Source: Isochrysis galbana
Taxonomy: Eukaryota > Haptophyta > Isochrysidales > Isochrysidaceae
Assembly (NCBI GenBank): GCA_018136815.1
Contig: CM030937.1
Span: 1,166,253 to 1,230,252, forward strand
DNA length: 64,000 bases
Direction of reading: 5' to 3'
Part shown: positions 8,432-17,738 of the stretch, piece by piece
How positions within the stretch are numbered: position 1 is the stretch's first letter
Layout: each line of letters starts with the position of its first letter
The notes under the pieces: model-generated
Told to the model about the DNA's origin: nothing
Database searches by the model: none
The model's input: only the letters and a program-made list of their open reading frames with translations
Position numbers and translations under genes: made by a program

Positions 8432-9619
8432 ATGTCCTCGGCTCGTCCTTCTTCAGTCGACGTGCTCGTGGTCGGCGCGGGCCTCTCAGGCCTTGTCACC
8501 GCCAGCTCGATCCTAAGCGCGCGGCCCGCGAGTACTGTTGTCGTCGCTGAGGCGCGCACTCGCGTGGGCGGCCGCCTGCTCGCAACAGCTGAAGGCGCCG
8601 ATCTAGGCGGCAGCTGGGTGTGGCCGACAGATCACGCCCTTCAGCGGCTCGCCTCGCGACTCGGTGTCGAAGCTGTACCACAGCGTCTGGAAGGGCAGGC
8701 TTACGCGCCACTGCGCAGTGGCAACGGACTCGTGCAGGCAGGTAACATCGGTTCTCAGATTGCGCCGTGTGGCCCTGGCGCCTCGCGTTGGCAGCGTGGC
8801 GCCGCACGCCTTCCAAAGGCCTTGGCTGGCGAGCTGCCTGCTGGAGCTTTGTGGATTGGCTGCAAGGTCACGTCTGTCGAGCACGAACAAGCCACTGATA
8901 GGGTTCGAGTCAGCATGTCTTGCGCTAGTCAGGAGAACCCAACGAGCCTGCTAGCTAGAAGGGTCGTGCTAGCTATTCCGCCCGAGCACGTGGCTAAAAT
9001 GAGCTTCTCTCCAGCACTCCCTGCCGCTCGACGCAAACGCATGGCCCAGACTGGCACGTGGGCCTCGGATTGGAGCAAAGTGGTGGCGACTTTCAAGTCT
9101 GCGTTTTGGCGTGTTCGTGGAGAATCGGGGGCTCTGCTTTCAGCTCCGGGCTCGCTTATGTCCGTTTGGTGGGAGTCAGGGGGTGGTGACGAGCTTGATG
9201 AGGATGCGTCGCTCGCCGGCGTCGGGTTTGGCCGTCAAAGCACCCAGCTGGCAAATCTCTTGGGGGGCCATGGGGAGGAAGAAGAAGCATTGACGTCGAG
9301 CTCAACGCTGCGTGCCATGGTAGTGGAAAGTCTCGGGCCGGCTTTCGGCGCAGACCTCGTCGAGTCGGAGCTAATGGGCGTCAGCTATAAATCGTGGATT
9401 GCAGACCCGCTAACGCACGTGGGTAGCGCCGATGCGAGTGGTGGTGATCCGCGCAGCATGTATGGACATCCTGGGCTCAAGGAGCCGACTGGCTGGGGTG
9501 TCCATTTCGCAGGGACCGAGACTGAGGCTGAAGCCGGACACATGCAAGGCGCAGTCATAGCTGGGGAGCGAGCTGCAACGGAAGTGCTCGAGGCTCTAGA
9601 GTCGGCCTGCACGGCATGA
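8432..9619 (+). CDS. FAD-dependent amine oxidase family protein
   Basis: Single-exon frame of 395 residues starting at an ATG preceded by a GA-rich leader. The N-terminus has the dinucleotide-binding fold VLVVGAGLSGL (residues 11-21), the second FAD contact ARTRVGGRL and the LGGSWVW segment typical of flavin amine oxidases. The C-terminal GVHFAGTETEAEAGHMQGAV is the conserved FAD-binding end of the family. Members oxidise primary or polyamines with FAD and release H2O2. Length is slightly below the usual 430-520 residues, with the substrate domain shortened, so the substrate cannot be named. No signal peptide is evident. Confidence in family is high, in substrate none. Confidence 0.88.
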   Translation: MSSARPSSVDVLVVGAGLSGLVTASSILSARPASTVVVAEARTRVGGRLLATAEGADLGGSWVWPTDHALQRLASRLGVEAVPQRLEGQAYAPLRSGNGLVQAGNIGSQIAPCGPGASRWQRGAARLPKALAGELPAGALWIGCKVTSVEHEQATDRVRVSMSCASQENPTSLLARRVVLAIPPEHVAKMSFSPALPAARRKRMAQTGTWASDWSKVVATFKSAFWRVRGESGALLSAPGSLMSVWWESGGGDELDEDASLAGVGFGRQSTQLANLLGGHGEEEEALTSSSTLRAMVVESLGPAFGADLVESELMGVSYKSWIADPLTHVGSADASGGDPRSMYGHPGLKEPTGWGVHFAGTETEAEAGHMQGAVIAGERAATEVLEALESACTA

Positions 9620-9882
9620 CGCCACCGCCAGTGGAACACCCCTTTCGCTGCCCCACCTGGGGCGAGAGGGCAAGTGCGCTCGACCTCGCGCAACCACACT
9701 ATGTGCACTTCTGCCTCTCATGAGGCTTGCTTGACAATCAGTCAAAATATACACAAAATCCGCCGAATTGAGCGGTCGCTCAAAATCAAATGAGAGGAAT
9801 ATTACCACTAGCCACTAGCTAGCTGATCACGTTTCATGCATGTCAAAAATATTGTTATAATTTGAGCTATGGAGCGTACCAC
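9620..9882. other. Intergenic with LINE-head-like motif
   Basis: AT-rich 3' flank of the oxidase. ATTGTTATAATTTGAGCTATGGAGCG at 9851-9876 resembles the head of the composite element at 37783-37809 (ATTGTTATAGTTTTAGCGATGGAGCG). Confidence 0.4.
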
Positions 9883-10190
9883 AACTAAGTTTATACTTGG
9901 TTCGCCCATAGGGGGCACGAGCCCCCCCCTATCTCCACTCCTCCCCTGCCGTGGGGCAGGAACTACCCACCCTCCTGGCACGCCTTATGGCTTGCCAAGG
10001 GCACAACACTGCCCTGCTGGCCTACTCTCCTGCCCCCACAGGCGCCGCCTGAATCGCGCAACCTGGCCCGGCGCCCTGCGTGGCAAGCCCATCGCTCCAT
10101 CCCCTCCTCCCCCCCTGGTTGACAGGCAGACAGGTGCAGCAAGGGGGGCCCAGAGGCGCAGTAGCGCCAGCGAGGGAGAGGTAGGGGATA
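9883..10190 (+). mobile_element. Family D retroelement, 5' part
   Basis: Starts AACTAAGTTTATACTTGG like the intact copy at 45129 and follows it through GGGGGCACGAGCCCCCCC, CTCCCCTGCC, CCTGGTTGACAGGCAG and AGCGCCAGCGAGGGAGAGG, then similarity stops near 10190. The T-tailed end is missing. Confidence 0.75.
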
Positions 10191-10702
10191 GGGCTGCAAT
10201 TCATCGTTGCAGCAATCGAATGCCAGCGCCGGAGGTGCGCTTTCAATCATGTGGCATCGGATGGCTCATGGATGCTATTCTCCTAGCCGTGATTTGCAAT
10301 CTTCTCGGCAACTGTCCATTTCCGTTGTGTCGCTTAGGCCTCAGCTGGTGTACTGGACCGGGCAAGCGTCAAAAGTGAGCGTATTGAGCATCGGCCTTCT
10401 AGCAACGGGAGAGCATCGCGAACATCTTCCGACAACTGGGCATAGAAGTAGTGGAGAAGAAGCCGGCCTGGGCGTGAAGGGTGAAGCCGGCCTGGGCATG
10501 AAGGGTTCGTTTGTGATGCGCAATAGACCGTGTAGCAGATGAACCCCGTGGTCAATAATGTGACTGGAACAATAGTAGGGCCTGGCAGATATTTCTTGAA
10601 ATATCAACTTGAAATTTGGGCATATCGGCAGGTGTGCCAACGCCTGCGTCGAGCTGCAGTGGCAGCGGGACGAGTGCACGTGCTCCGATAATCTCAAACC
10701 TT

Positions 10703-11386
10703 ATGAGCAGCGAGCGTCGGCGCAAAAGGAAGGCCATAGATGCTTCGGTAACTTGGCTTGCAGCCCGGTCTGCTCTTGTCTCGTGCCAGCTTGTTGCTCT
10801 CCAAAGCCCGCCGCCGTCCGCTGACGTGTCTGCTGCACCTTCACAAGACTGCTTTGCAGAGTGCTCACCCTGCGAATCAGAGCAGGAAGTGGGCATGGGA
10901 GAAGGGGATGAAGTCTGGGCTGCGAGGTCAACCGTTCCCCCCCTTCTTCAAGACGTTTCTCGTCTCACCCCTTGTCCGGATAGTCGGAAAGTGCATCTGC
11001 ACAGTTCGCGCCGAATCGTCACGAAGGAGTCGTGGCGTGCACTGCGCAGGTGGCAGTCAAACTCGTCTAGTCTATGGTCTGCGGAGTTTGCCTTTCCTGG
11101 GCAGGGCTCTTCCACACAACTCAAGGATAACACGGCGTCGTCGTCGATCGAAGCTGCCCTGACCTATCTGTGCCCGTCCAGCTGCAGCAATGGCGACTGC
11201 TTGGCAGGCTTGTCGGTCCTCAACGTGCTGAGCTGCAGGCATCACTTCAACATGCAGATGCTCAAGATGGGCGGCAGCCCGACACGGGTCCTCGAAAGCA
11301 TTCTGCGGCCTGCTTATGACCGCTCTAAGAACGGGTTCACCGAAGTCATCAGACCAAAAGCGTTCAATTATCCCCATCCCTGCTGA
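10703..11386 (+). CDS. Hypothetical protein, Cys-containing C-terminal region
   Basis: A 228-residue frame from ATG 10703 (the frame is open upstream to 10616 from a non-ATG codon). It begins with a basic run SERRRKRK that could be a nuclear signal. The C-terminal third has spaced cysteines in CPSSCSNGDC...SCRHHF, followed by ESILRPAYDR. The layout recalls the Cys-rich N-terminal regions of transposase-derived proteins, but no DDE domain follows, and I do not recognise the family. Opposite-strand frames over the same interval are also open, so it may be a remnant or not coding at all. Confidence 0.3.
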   Translation: MSSERRRKRKAIDASVTWLAARSALVSCQLVALQSPPPSADVSAAPSQDCFAECSPCESEQEVGMGEGDEVWAARSTVPPLLQDVSRLTPCPDSRKVHLHSSRRIVTKESWRALRRWQSNSSSLWSAEFAFPGQGSSTQLKDNTASSSIEAALTYLCPSSCSNGDCLAGLSVLNVLSCRHHFNMQMLKMGGSPTRVLESILRPAYDRSKNGFTEVIRPKAFNYPHPC

Positions 11387-12290
11387 CACCTTTCATTGTC
11401 ACCTGGAGGTTACTTGAGTCAACTTGACCCTTCACATGTTGAAACACACACGTGGTCTGACTCCATTCACTCGATTTGGGGCAGGGTGGATATATCGTTG
11501 AAATCACGATATCTCATGATATCCCATGTTGGTTTTCCCCTCAAAAGAAAATTGATCGAATTCCTTTGAAAGCGATCGTTTTTTTTGGTCAAGAGCCTGG
11601 TGCGCGCTTTCAGAACTGCCCCCTCTCCCTCCGCGCTCGCCACTTCTCCCGCGCATTCTGACACCCCGCGCATTTCGACACTGCCGCCCCACCCGCACGG
11701 CCCCCCTCGCCCGCCGCTCATTGACGCCACCTTCTTCTCCCTCCCTTCGGCCTCGCCGCGCCGCTTCCCCTCTCGCCGCCGCGCTTCCTCTCTCTCTCTC
11801 TCTCCACTGTGCGCTCTCCGCCCCTCTGCTCTTGCCACCCGCCTCCCTCGCCTCGCGTCGTTCTCTTCCAACAGCAGTGTCCGTCTTGGTCACCAGGGTA
11901 CAGAACCCCCCGTCTTGTTCTGCCCCCTCACCTCTCTTGTGACACATCACCACAGCTCATTCGTGCGCGCGCGCCCGCCGCCGGTGAGGGCCAACCCGCT
12001 ACACCAGCCCGCTCCTTCTTTTCTACGGGGATGGGGGGGGGGGGGGGGTTGGCGGCCCGGTCGCACCACCATCCCGCTCCTCCCTTCACCAGTACCGTCT
12101 CCTCCAAAGCGCTGCTGGCCGCCTACGTCCGCCAAGTGATGGATCAGGGTGAGCAGCAACCTGGAGATCCTTCTTCAACTTCACGAGCACCTGGAGCATG
12201 CGAACAGAACCGCATCACGCACGTGAACAAGTCCACCTGCAAGATCAAGTGGGAGCACTGCAAGGAGCACTTCAAGGATTCAACTGTGGG
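11387..12290. other. Intergenic, pyrimidine-rich
   Basis: CT-rich sequence (11600-12130) with a TCTC run near 11790 and a G-run at 12030. Short frames around 12130-12300 (for example ITHVNKSTCKIKWEHC) look gene-like but are too short to support. Confidence 0.4.
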
Positions 12291-12296
12291 GGGGCA

Positions 12297-13085
12297 AACG
12301 GGCTAAAAGGCCCGAAATACATGGAGTACCCGCTAGCGGATGAATACACAATCGGCGGCAAAACACCACTCGACCGCATCACAGTCTCAGACATAACACG
12401 AGAACCAGAGGAGAAAACTCTAGGCAACACGCCCCAACCGGCACGTGAGGCATGGGCACGGAAAATCGACCTAACCCAAGATGAATGGAAGCACGTGGCC
12501 AGCTTATACATACACTCTGCCTCTACTAAAACACACAGACAAACACCCACACTTCAAGCACATCACCCACAGGAGACTGGGAACGCGAAACCGCTTCGAT
12601 ATGGCGACCACGAAGAAGTGCAGACTATGCGGAAAACATCAAGAGTCAAGAGAGCTCGACCCACTTAGCCAGATGCCCCGCCACAAAACATGTCTTTACG
12701 ACTATAGAAGCAATAGCAGGACTCACCCCGGAACACAAAAGGACGGCGACACAAGAAATAAAGGACAAACTGTTTGCATACCCGGGCACACCGACGCCCG
12801 AGATAGCCTCAAACCCCTGTACCTGGTAGCATGGAGATTTATAATGACTGACTTCTATAAATAAGGTAGAGAATATGACAATTACACTTTTCACCACATC
12901 CCCGTCATCGAGCGCACTCTGACCAGATTCACAATCCTCGTACGCGGCCTCGAATCCTCCAACAAAACCTCGCCAGCGCGTACAAAGCAAGCCTCCCAAG
13001 GCAGAAGGCCAAAGATCAAGGATCAAGGACGCACGGGAACTTAGCGCCCCGATCTTCAAAGTGAACGCCAAAGCAAGATTGATTG
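12297..13085 (+). mobile_element. Family B LINE ORF2 fragment, frameshifted
   Basis: Conceptual translation matches the C-terminal third of the LINE ORF2 at 51590-52330: KYMEYPLADEY, RITVSDIT, DEWKHVASLY, KHTDKHPHFKHITHRRLGTR, KCRLCGKH and FIMTDFYK. At least two frameshifts (near 12515 and 12645) and a stop at about 12864 break the frame. Both ends are truncated: it begins within ORF2 and ends before the ORF2 stop, where it meets an oppositely oriented LINE head at 13090. Confidence 0.88.
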
Positions 13086-13089
13086 TTGT

Positions 13090-13480
13090 GTGAAGTGTGA
13101 AGTGCCCGCCCACGAGGGGTGCACTGCTGGTAGGAGTAGGAGTTGCCTCCATGGGGGTGGCAGCAGCCCCCCATGCGGAGACCTTGAGTGGGTGGCTGGT
13201 CGGCGGCGGTGGTGGTCTGAGTCTGGCTCAGGGCTTGCTGGTCTGCAAGGAACAGGCAGGCAAGGAACAGGACCCTGCCTGTTCTTGTTCCTTGCTTCTG
13301 AGTCTGCATGGGAGGTGAGGGCGGCGGGGCCATATCGACGTCGTGGTCGGGCGGCGCAGCGGCCTGCGAGCGGTTCGGCTCTGGCGGCTTGGGTCGGCCC
13401 CTGTGGGACGTCGTGACGGCGGGGGGCTGGGAGGGGGGAGCGGTCGGCGCGCGGCGCGCCCTCCATCGCTGAAACTATAA
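13090..13480 (-). mobile_element. B2-type LINE 5'-head fragment
   Basis: On the minus strand CTGTTGTTATAGTTTCAGCGATGGAG begins a segment parallel to 37780-38130 (CGACGTCGA.ATGGC, CCACCCTCGCCTCCC-like, CAGCCACCCACTCAAGG, GTGCACCCCTCG). It joins tail-to-tail with the ORF2 fragment to its left, the same relative arrangement as at 38130/38142. Confidence 0.75.
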
Positions 13481-14139
13481 CAACAGTTTTTCACAAACAA
13501 GCGCCAAACAAGAAGGCGCTAGAGAGGGGCGCAGTCGCGGACTGGTTCGCGTTGCGGCCATGAACCGATCCCTCGAGGTGACCTGGACGCCGCGCGAGCA
13601 GGCCGGAGTCGGAGCGCGCTGTGTACTATGAATGTGTGTGCGCATGCGTTGGGGTGTGCCTGGCTGGTGCCGGGTGGCCCGGTCGGATCTGTTTGTGAGC
13701 TCTTTTCGTTATATTTAGAAGACTCTCCGGCGAGAGGGGTAGCCCGCGACCAACGGGGGGATAAAGGAAGGCAAGTAGGGGCGTTGTCGGCGGAAAGAGA
13801 AAGGGCGGAGTGCGAGCGGCGCGGGGGCCAAGGAGGGCGTTGTCTGCGGTACGTGCGGTGTCACAATGGATGATAGAGATAGAGACCTTTAGTAGCTTGT
13901 AGACGGCACCTTCAAGAGTTTTTCGACTATCACCCCTAGTTGGAATGAATTGCCTTAGGTGGACCACGTCATTGCCAATCGCACCACCCATCGGTATTGT
14001 TCCATCTTCCCTTTGACATCAGTCTCGAATGCAGGTCACCAATATTTCTGGTGTAGTAGTACATCCTCCCGCCCGAAATGCTCGCCCTCGATGGACGGAC
14101 AATCTTGCGTAGAGTCAAAAGCAGTCTCTTCCGACCTTA
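13481..14139. other. Intergenic, no gene recognised
   Basis: A minus-strand frame at 13626-13991 encodes GNDVVHLRQFIPTRGDSRK and then low-complexity sequence. It has no recognised homology and no partner exon; I do not call it. Confidence 0.4.
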
Positions 14140-16164
14140 TCATCGCCTTGCAGCATCACTTCTTCTCTCAAGCCCTTTGCGCCCCAACCACCATACCCCC
14201 ACATCATCGCGCTCCATGGTGTGAATAAGGCCATCCGGTGCAGCCGAGTCGGGCTCGCACAAGGTCAGGAAGCAGAAGGTGCGAGCTCGCTCGCTTCTGT
14301 TGGCACTGCCCCGGTGATACGCCCGAGAAGAATACACCGTGACGCTCCCGGGTGGCACCGCAATCGTCACCTCGCCGGATCGTTCACGATCGCGGATAGC
14401 ATCAAGAACGGCGTTCGGGTGCCCAGCTATCGCATCAGGACGGTGGCTACCAGGCAGTACCACTAGCGATCCCCTGGACGTCGGAGCCTTGCCGCCACCT
14501 GCTCCATCTAGTCCTGAATACAAGGGCGAGACAAGTTCAAGACGTCTGCCTCCTTGAGGTTTATGGGATGAGATGTGCAACACAGCTTACATCAGTGTGT
14601 GAAAGGGCAAACACACCACTTGTGCATGGGATGAGCCGTGCAGCACAGTTTACGTAATTGGGTGGAAGGGCAACACACCGCTCATCGAAGGTGCCGTGTC
14701 GGTGAGCTGCAATTGGATTGAGACTGCGCGAGACGCATCGTCGCATTCCGCAACAAACGGTGGCACGGCCATATGACGGTCGAAGCCGCGCACATCTTTG
14801 TGAAGAGGCTGGTCGGTCGCGCCGGGAGACACCCGCATCCAACCGGCACCGAGGAGTGGAATTCGATCGCCTTTGTCGCAGCTCAGAACGCGTGCGAGAA
14901 TGCCGTAGAGAGTAGCCAGGGCTCGGCTCACAGTTGATCTGGCCTCAGCGATGGAAGCGCCATCCTCGTCCAGCGCATTGCGTCCCAATGGAAGAGCTTT
15001 GTGCACACGCGCCTTGGGGTCTCGAGTGTCCGACGTCAGATCCGTCGTAAGGTCTGACGCGTCTGCAGCCTCCACAGCAGCCTTGAGGACGGTGCACTCT
15101 TCCTCAGTCAATAACCGTGGTAGCACTACGACTCCCCACTCCTCAAATATTGCTGCAGCCCGCTCTTCCCAGTCGTCGGAATGTGGATCGACGCTCAAGT
15201 CGGAGAGCACTGGCATAGCCGCATGACGGAGCGACCTCAAGTAAGTCTGCCGATCCTCGAGGACTAGATCGGCATTGGTATTGCCGTCGTAATTTGGCAT
15301 GTCGCGCTCGAATGTGTGGGTTAGTGCCGGCGGTGGGCGGCGGCGTGGGGCTGGCGCACCGTAGAAGTGATGGGTAGCACAGCAGATATCCTCTGGCAGC
15401 AGGCAAGCAGCTTTGGACCATGCCTCAACAGCAGCCTCGGCCCCCCGTGTCTGACTCAACAGCTCGGCGAGACGCTTGTGAACGAGCCCGCACGAGGGGT
15501 GCAGCTGGATTGCGCGTCGATAGCAGTCCTCTGCGCTTAGGAGCTCTGCTGAACCTTGCCCAAGTTGAATGGTAGGTAGCGGTGCATCGGGATCGAACTG
15601 TTCCCAATCAAGCCCAGTTCCAGGAAGAGGGACCAACTCCTGCAACACCCCGCCCAGGTGGTGGTAAAGCCAGCACGATTCGCTGGTCTCCACCGACTTC
15701 TCAATCATGGAATAGCAAGACTCTGCCGCCTCGCGTAGCCTATTCGCGCGGCGCAAGGCAATCACAAGCGCCTCCTGCAGAGAGACGTCATGTGGCTCAA
15801 ATTCGAGCGCAAACCTCAGGCTGTGCAGTGCGGTATCATGCTCTCCGGCTGAGGAGAGTGCACTGGCCACGCCGGAAAGGACCTCGAGCATGTCATCGTC
15901 TCTCTCCAGCTGGAGCGAGCGCATCAGGAAGGAGGCGGCGCTCGAGAGGTCGCCCGCCTCGAGGTGGTCGAAGGCGGACATCCGCAGCTCACTTGCGCTC
16001 GCCTCGATGTCGCCTCCGCGCAGCAGCAGCATGCGCGCGCCGGGGGCGAGGTCCAGCAGGCGGACGAGGGACGCGTGCTGCACCTCGCGCGAGCCGCTCG
16101 CGAGCGAGCACAGCCCCACCACGAGCGAGGGCATCCATGCGGCCAGCGCCGACGCGCAGCGCAT
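14140..16164 (-). CDS. TPR-containing phytanoyl-CoA dioxygenase-like 2OG-Fe(II) oxygenase
   Basis: Two exons, 16164-14679 and 14513-14140, give 619 residues. The intron uses donor GTGTGT and acceptor TATTCAG, phase 1. Splicing joins QLTDTAPSMS to GLDGAGGGKAPTSRGSLVVLPGSH, the order expected in PhyH proteins; unspliced, the frame stops soon after. Residues 1-27 form a signal-like hydrophobic segment. Residues about 55-270 are tetratricopeptide helices (FDHLEAGDLSSAASFL, AGEHDTALHSLRFALEFEP, AEDCYRRAIQLHPSCG). The catalytic half has HKDV (iron ligands His and Asp), VSIQLQLTDT, PGSHRPD, YSSRAYHRGSANRSERAR (distal His, 2OG-binding Arg). The family hydroxylates substrates with Fe(II) and 2-oxoglutarate. 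TPR plus a secretory signal suggests modification of a protein partner in the ER; this is inferred. It shares its upstream region with the oxygenase at 16422. Confidence 0.87.
14558..14682 (-). repeat. 62-bp tandem duplication inside the dioxygenase intron
   Basis: Two diverged units (minus strand 14682-14621 and 14620-14558) share GGTGTGTT.GCCC, GTAA.CTGTG.TGCAC and CTCATCCCAT. The real donor lies in the first unit and the second unit carries an equivalent GGTGTG, so the donor site itself is duplicated. Confidence 0.7.
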
Positions 16165-16421
16165 CCTCGCGCGCGCGCCGCAGCGCCCCTCTCCTCCCGC
16201 CACTGCCGGTCAGTTTTATAGTACAGAGCACTGAGGTAGTCGAGAACATAATCAAGGAAGCTCTGCTTTACTTGTAGTAAGATGCTTCAGTATTCAGTAT
16301 TCAGTATTCAAACCTCGTGATGCAGTGTGTTTTCATATTCATGATGCAAATTTTGGGACATGGATTGTCCTCTCACTCTCTCACTCCCTCGAGGCACCCT
16401 CCGAGATCGGAGCGGGGGAGG
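16165..16421. promoter_or_regulatory. Shared upstream region of two divergent dioxygenase genes
   Basis: 257 bp separate the ATG codons of two oppositely transcribed 2OG-Fe(II) oxygenases. It contains an imperfect ATTCAGTATTCAGTATTCA triplet near 16291-16309 and a CTCTCACTC run. Bidirectional control is inferred from position only. Confidence 0.4.
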
Positions 16422-17456
16422 ATGGCCGTGCCTCTGCTTCTCGCCGCTGTGCCGGCTGCGCTGCAGCAGGTGCGGGTATGGGACGGTTGCTTCGATGCTG
16501 GGGCACTATCAGTAATTTGTTCCGCCGGCGGCGCTCGTGGACACACGCTGACCAGCGTCTTTGACCGTGGGGGGGACAGCAGGCAGTCGGGCCGCTCTGT
16601 TCTCGAGCAGGCACTCTGCTCACTGCTTGACGAACTGGGTGACCGCTCGCGCTTCATCGAGTACTGGTGGCGCGACGAATGGATGGATCTTGAGGCACAT
16701 CGAGACATCGACGAAGAACTCTGCAGAGCCGTCGTCGCAGATGGGATGGGCCTCCAGCGCTGCCCCATCAACGGGCATGTTCTCTATGTAGACTTGGAGG
16801 ACGGCGTGAGCGGCACGTGCTGCTGGATGGAGGGTGATGCCGGAAGTAGCACCATACCCATGCAGGACGATGTCGATCCCAATAATGACCTCTGCGCGAT
16901 TCGTGGTGGTCCTCCACGCCCACTGCACAGCATGGTTGTTGTGCCGGCCATCCCGGGGAGGCTGCTGAGATTCAGCGGTGATATGCTCCATGGGGTCACC
17001 CGCCCTGCCCTGGCGCTTCTTGATTCAGGCGTTAGCGGTGGAGAGCAGGCAGCAAAGCAGCCGTTGAAGAGCATGCGCCGTGCCGTCCTGCTTTTCAACA
17101 CTTGGGAAGAGCCCCCGCTCACTCCGGAACCAAACGCGCCGCTTTCGAACTCGGAGGCGCTGCCAAAAGATTCGTTAGACAAGCTTTGCTGCCTGCCTCA
17201 CAACCAATGGAAGAATGTGCCGCTTGCAACGGCAGGCGAAGATGATGGTCCAAAGGTTAGGCTTCACATTCCACTGCTAGGCGACGAGTGCCGCCGTTGC
17301 ACTAGATCACCCTTCATTAAGGCCTCTGGGGTTGAATCGGCACTCAGACGCGCTTTGCTAGAAGGTCGAAAACCGACCCAGGTTCTTTTGGAGACGGAGA
17401 TTTTGAGCGAGCATGCTGAGCACTTGGTCAGAATTCACAGTCATAGCCATAATTGA
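16422..17456 (+). CDS. 2OG-Fe(II) oxygenase family protein
   Basis: Read from the ATG at 16422 as 344 residues; the open frame extends to 16317, but this later start begins a signal-like segment, MAVPLLLAAVPAALQQV. The core has EAHRDID (His93, Asp95 as iron ligands), GHVLYVDLEDG, RLLRFSGDMLHGV (His190) and the 2OG-binding RRAVLLFNTW, the order of a prolyl-hydroxylase-like double-stranded beta helix. No intron is needed. The substrate is unknown. It is transcribed away from the TPR dioxygenase, and both proteins carry secretory-type N-termini, so they may act in the same compartment. Confidence 0.75.
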   Translation: MAVPLLLAAVPAALQQVRVWDGCFDAGALSVICSAGGARGHTLTSVFDRGGDSRQSGRSVLEQALCSLLDELGDRSRFIEYWWRDEWMDLEAHRDIDEELCRAVVADGMGLQRCPINGHVLYVDLEDGVSGTCCWMEGDAGSSTIPMQDDVDPNNDLCAIRGGPPRPLHSMVVVPAIPGRLLRFSGDMLHGVTRPALALLDSGVSGGEQAAKQPLKSMRRAVLLFNTWEEPPLTPEPNAPLSNSEALPKDSLDKLCCLPHNQWKNVPLATAGEDDGPKVRLHIPLLGDECRRCTRSPFIKASGVESALRRALLEGRKPTQVLLETEILSEHAEHLVRIHSHSHN

Positions 17457-17738
17457 CCGCCACTCATCACGGGAAGAATATCGAGGCAGACGAAATTGTA
17501 AGCAATACATACCGTGTGTGCTTCTTTTCTTTCAGCCGGAGGAAGTGTTCGCACGTGGGTATGTGGCATGCGCATGTATGCATATCTTCGTGTCTATGAA
17601 CCGGCCCTTACCGCACCCTGCGCGACTGCATTGTGTAAGCGCATTGAGTAAGGTCATCTATCACATTCATTCAGCGCTGTGCGTGCTTAACTTAGCCAAT
17701 TGTCTTTTAAAACTTCTTAAGCTTAAGATTCTCGCCGC
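17457..17738. other. Intergenic, nothing recognised
   Basis: 3' flank of the oxygenase, AT-richer toward the family A insertion. No open frame of note. Confidence 0.5.

Noticed and set aside
12297-13480. Twin-priming (5' inversion) as the cause of the tail-to-tail LINE fragments
   Set aside because: Twin priming places the inverted part on the 5' side of a sense 3' part; here the opposing part lies beyond the 3' side.
14140-14583. A separate small dioxygenase gene
   Set aside because: It is the second exon of the gene starting at 16164; GTGTGT...TTCAG splicing joins the two halves of one PhyH domain in frame.
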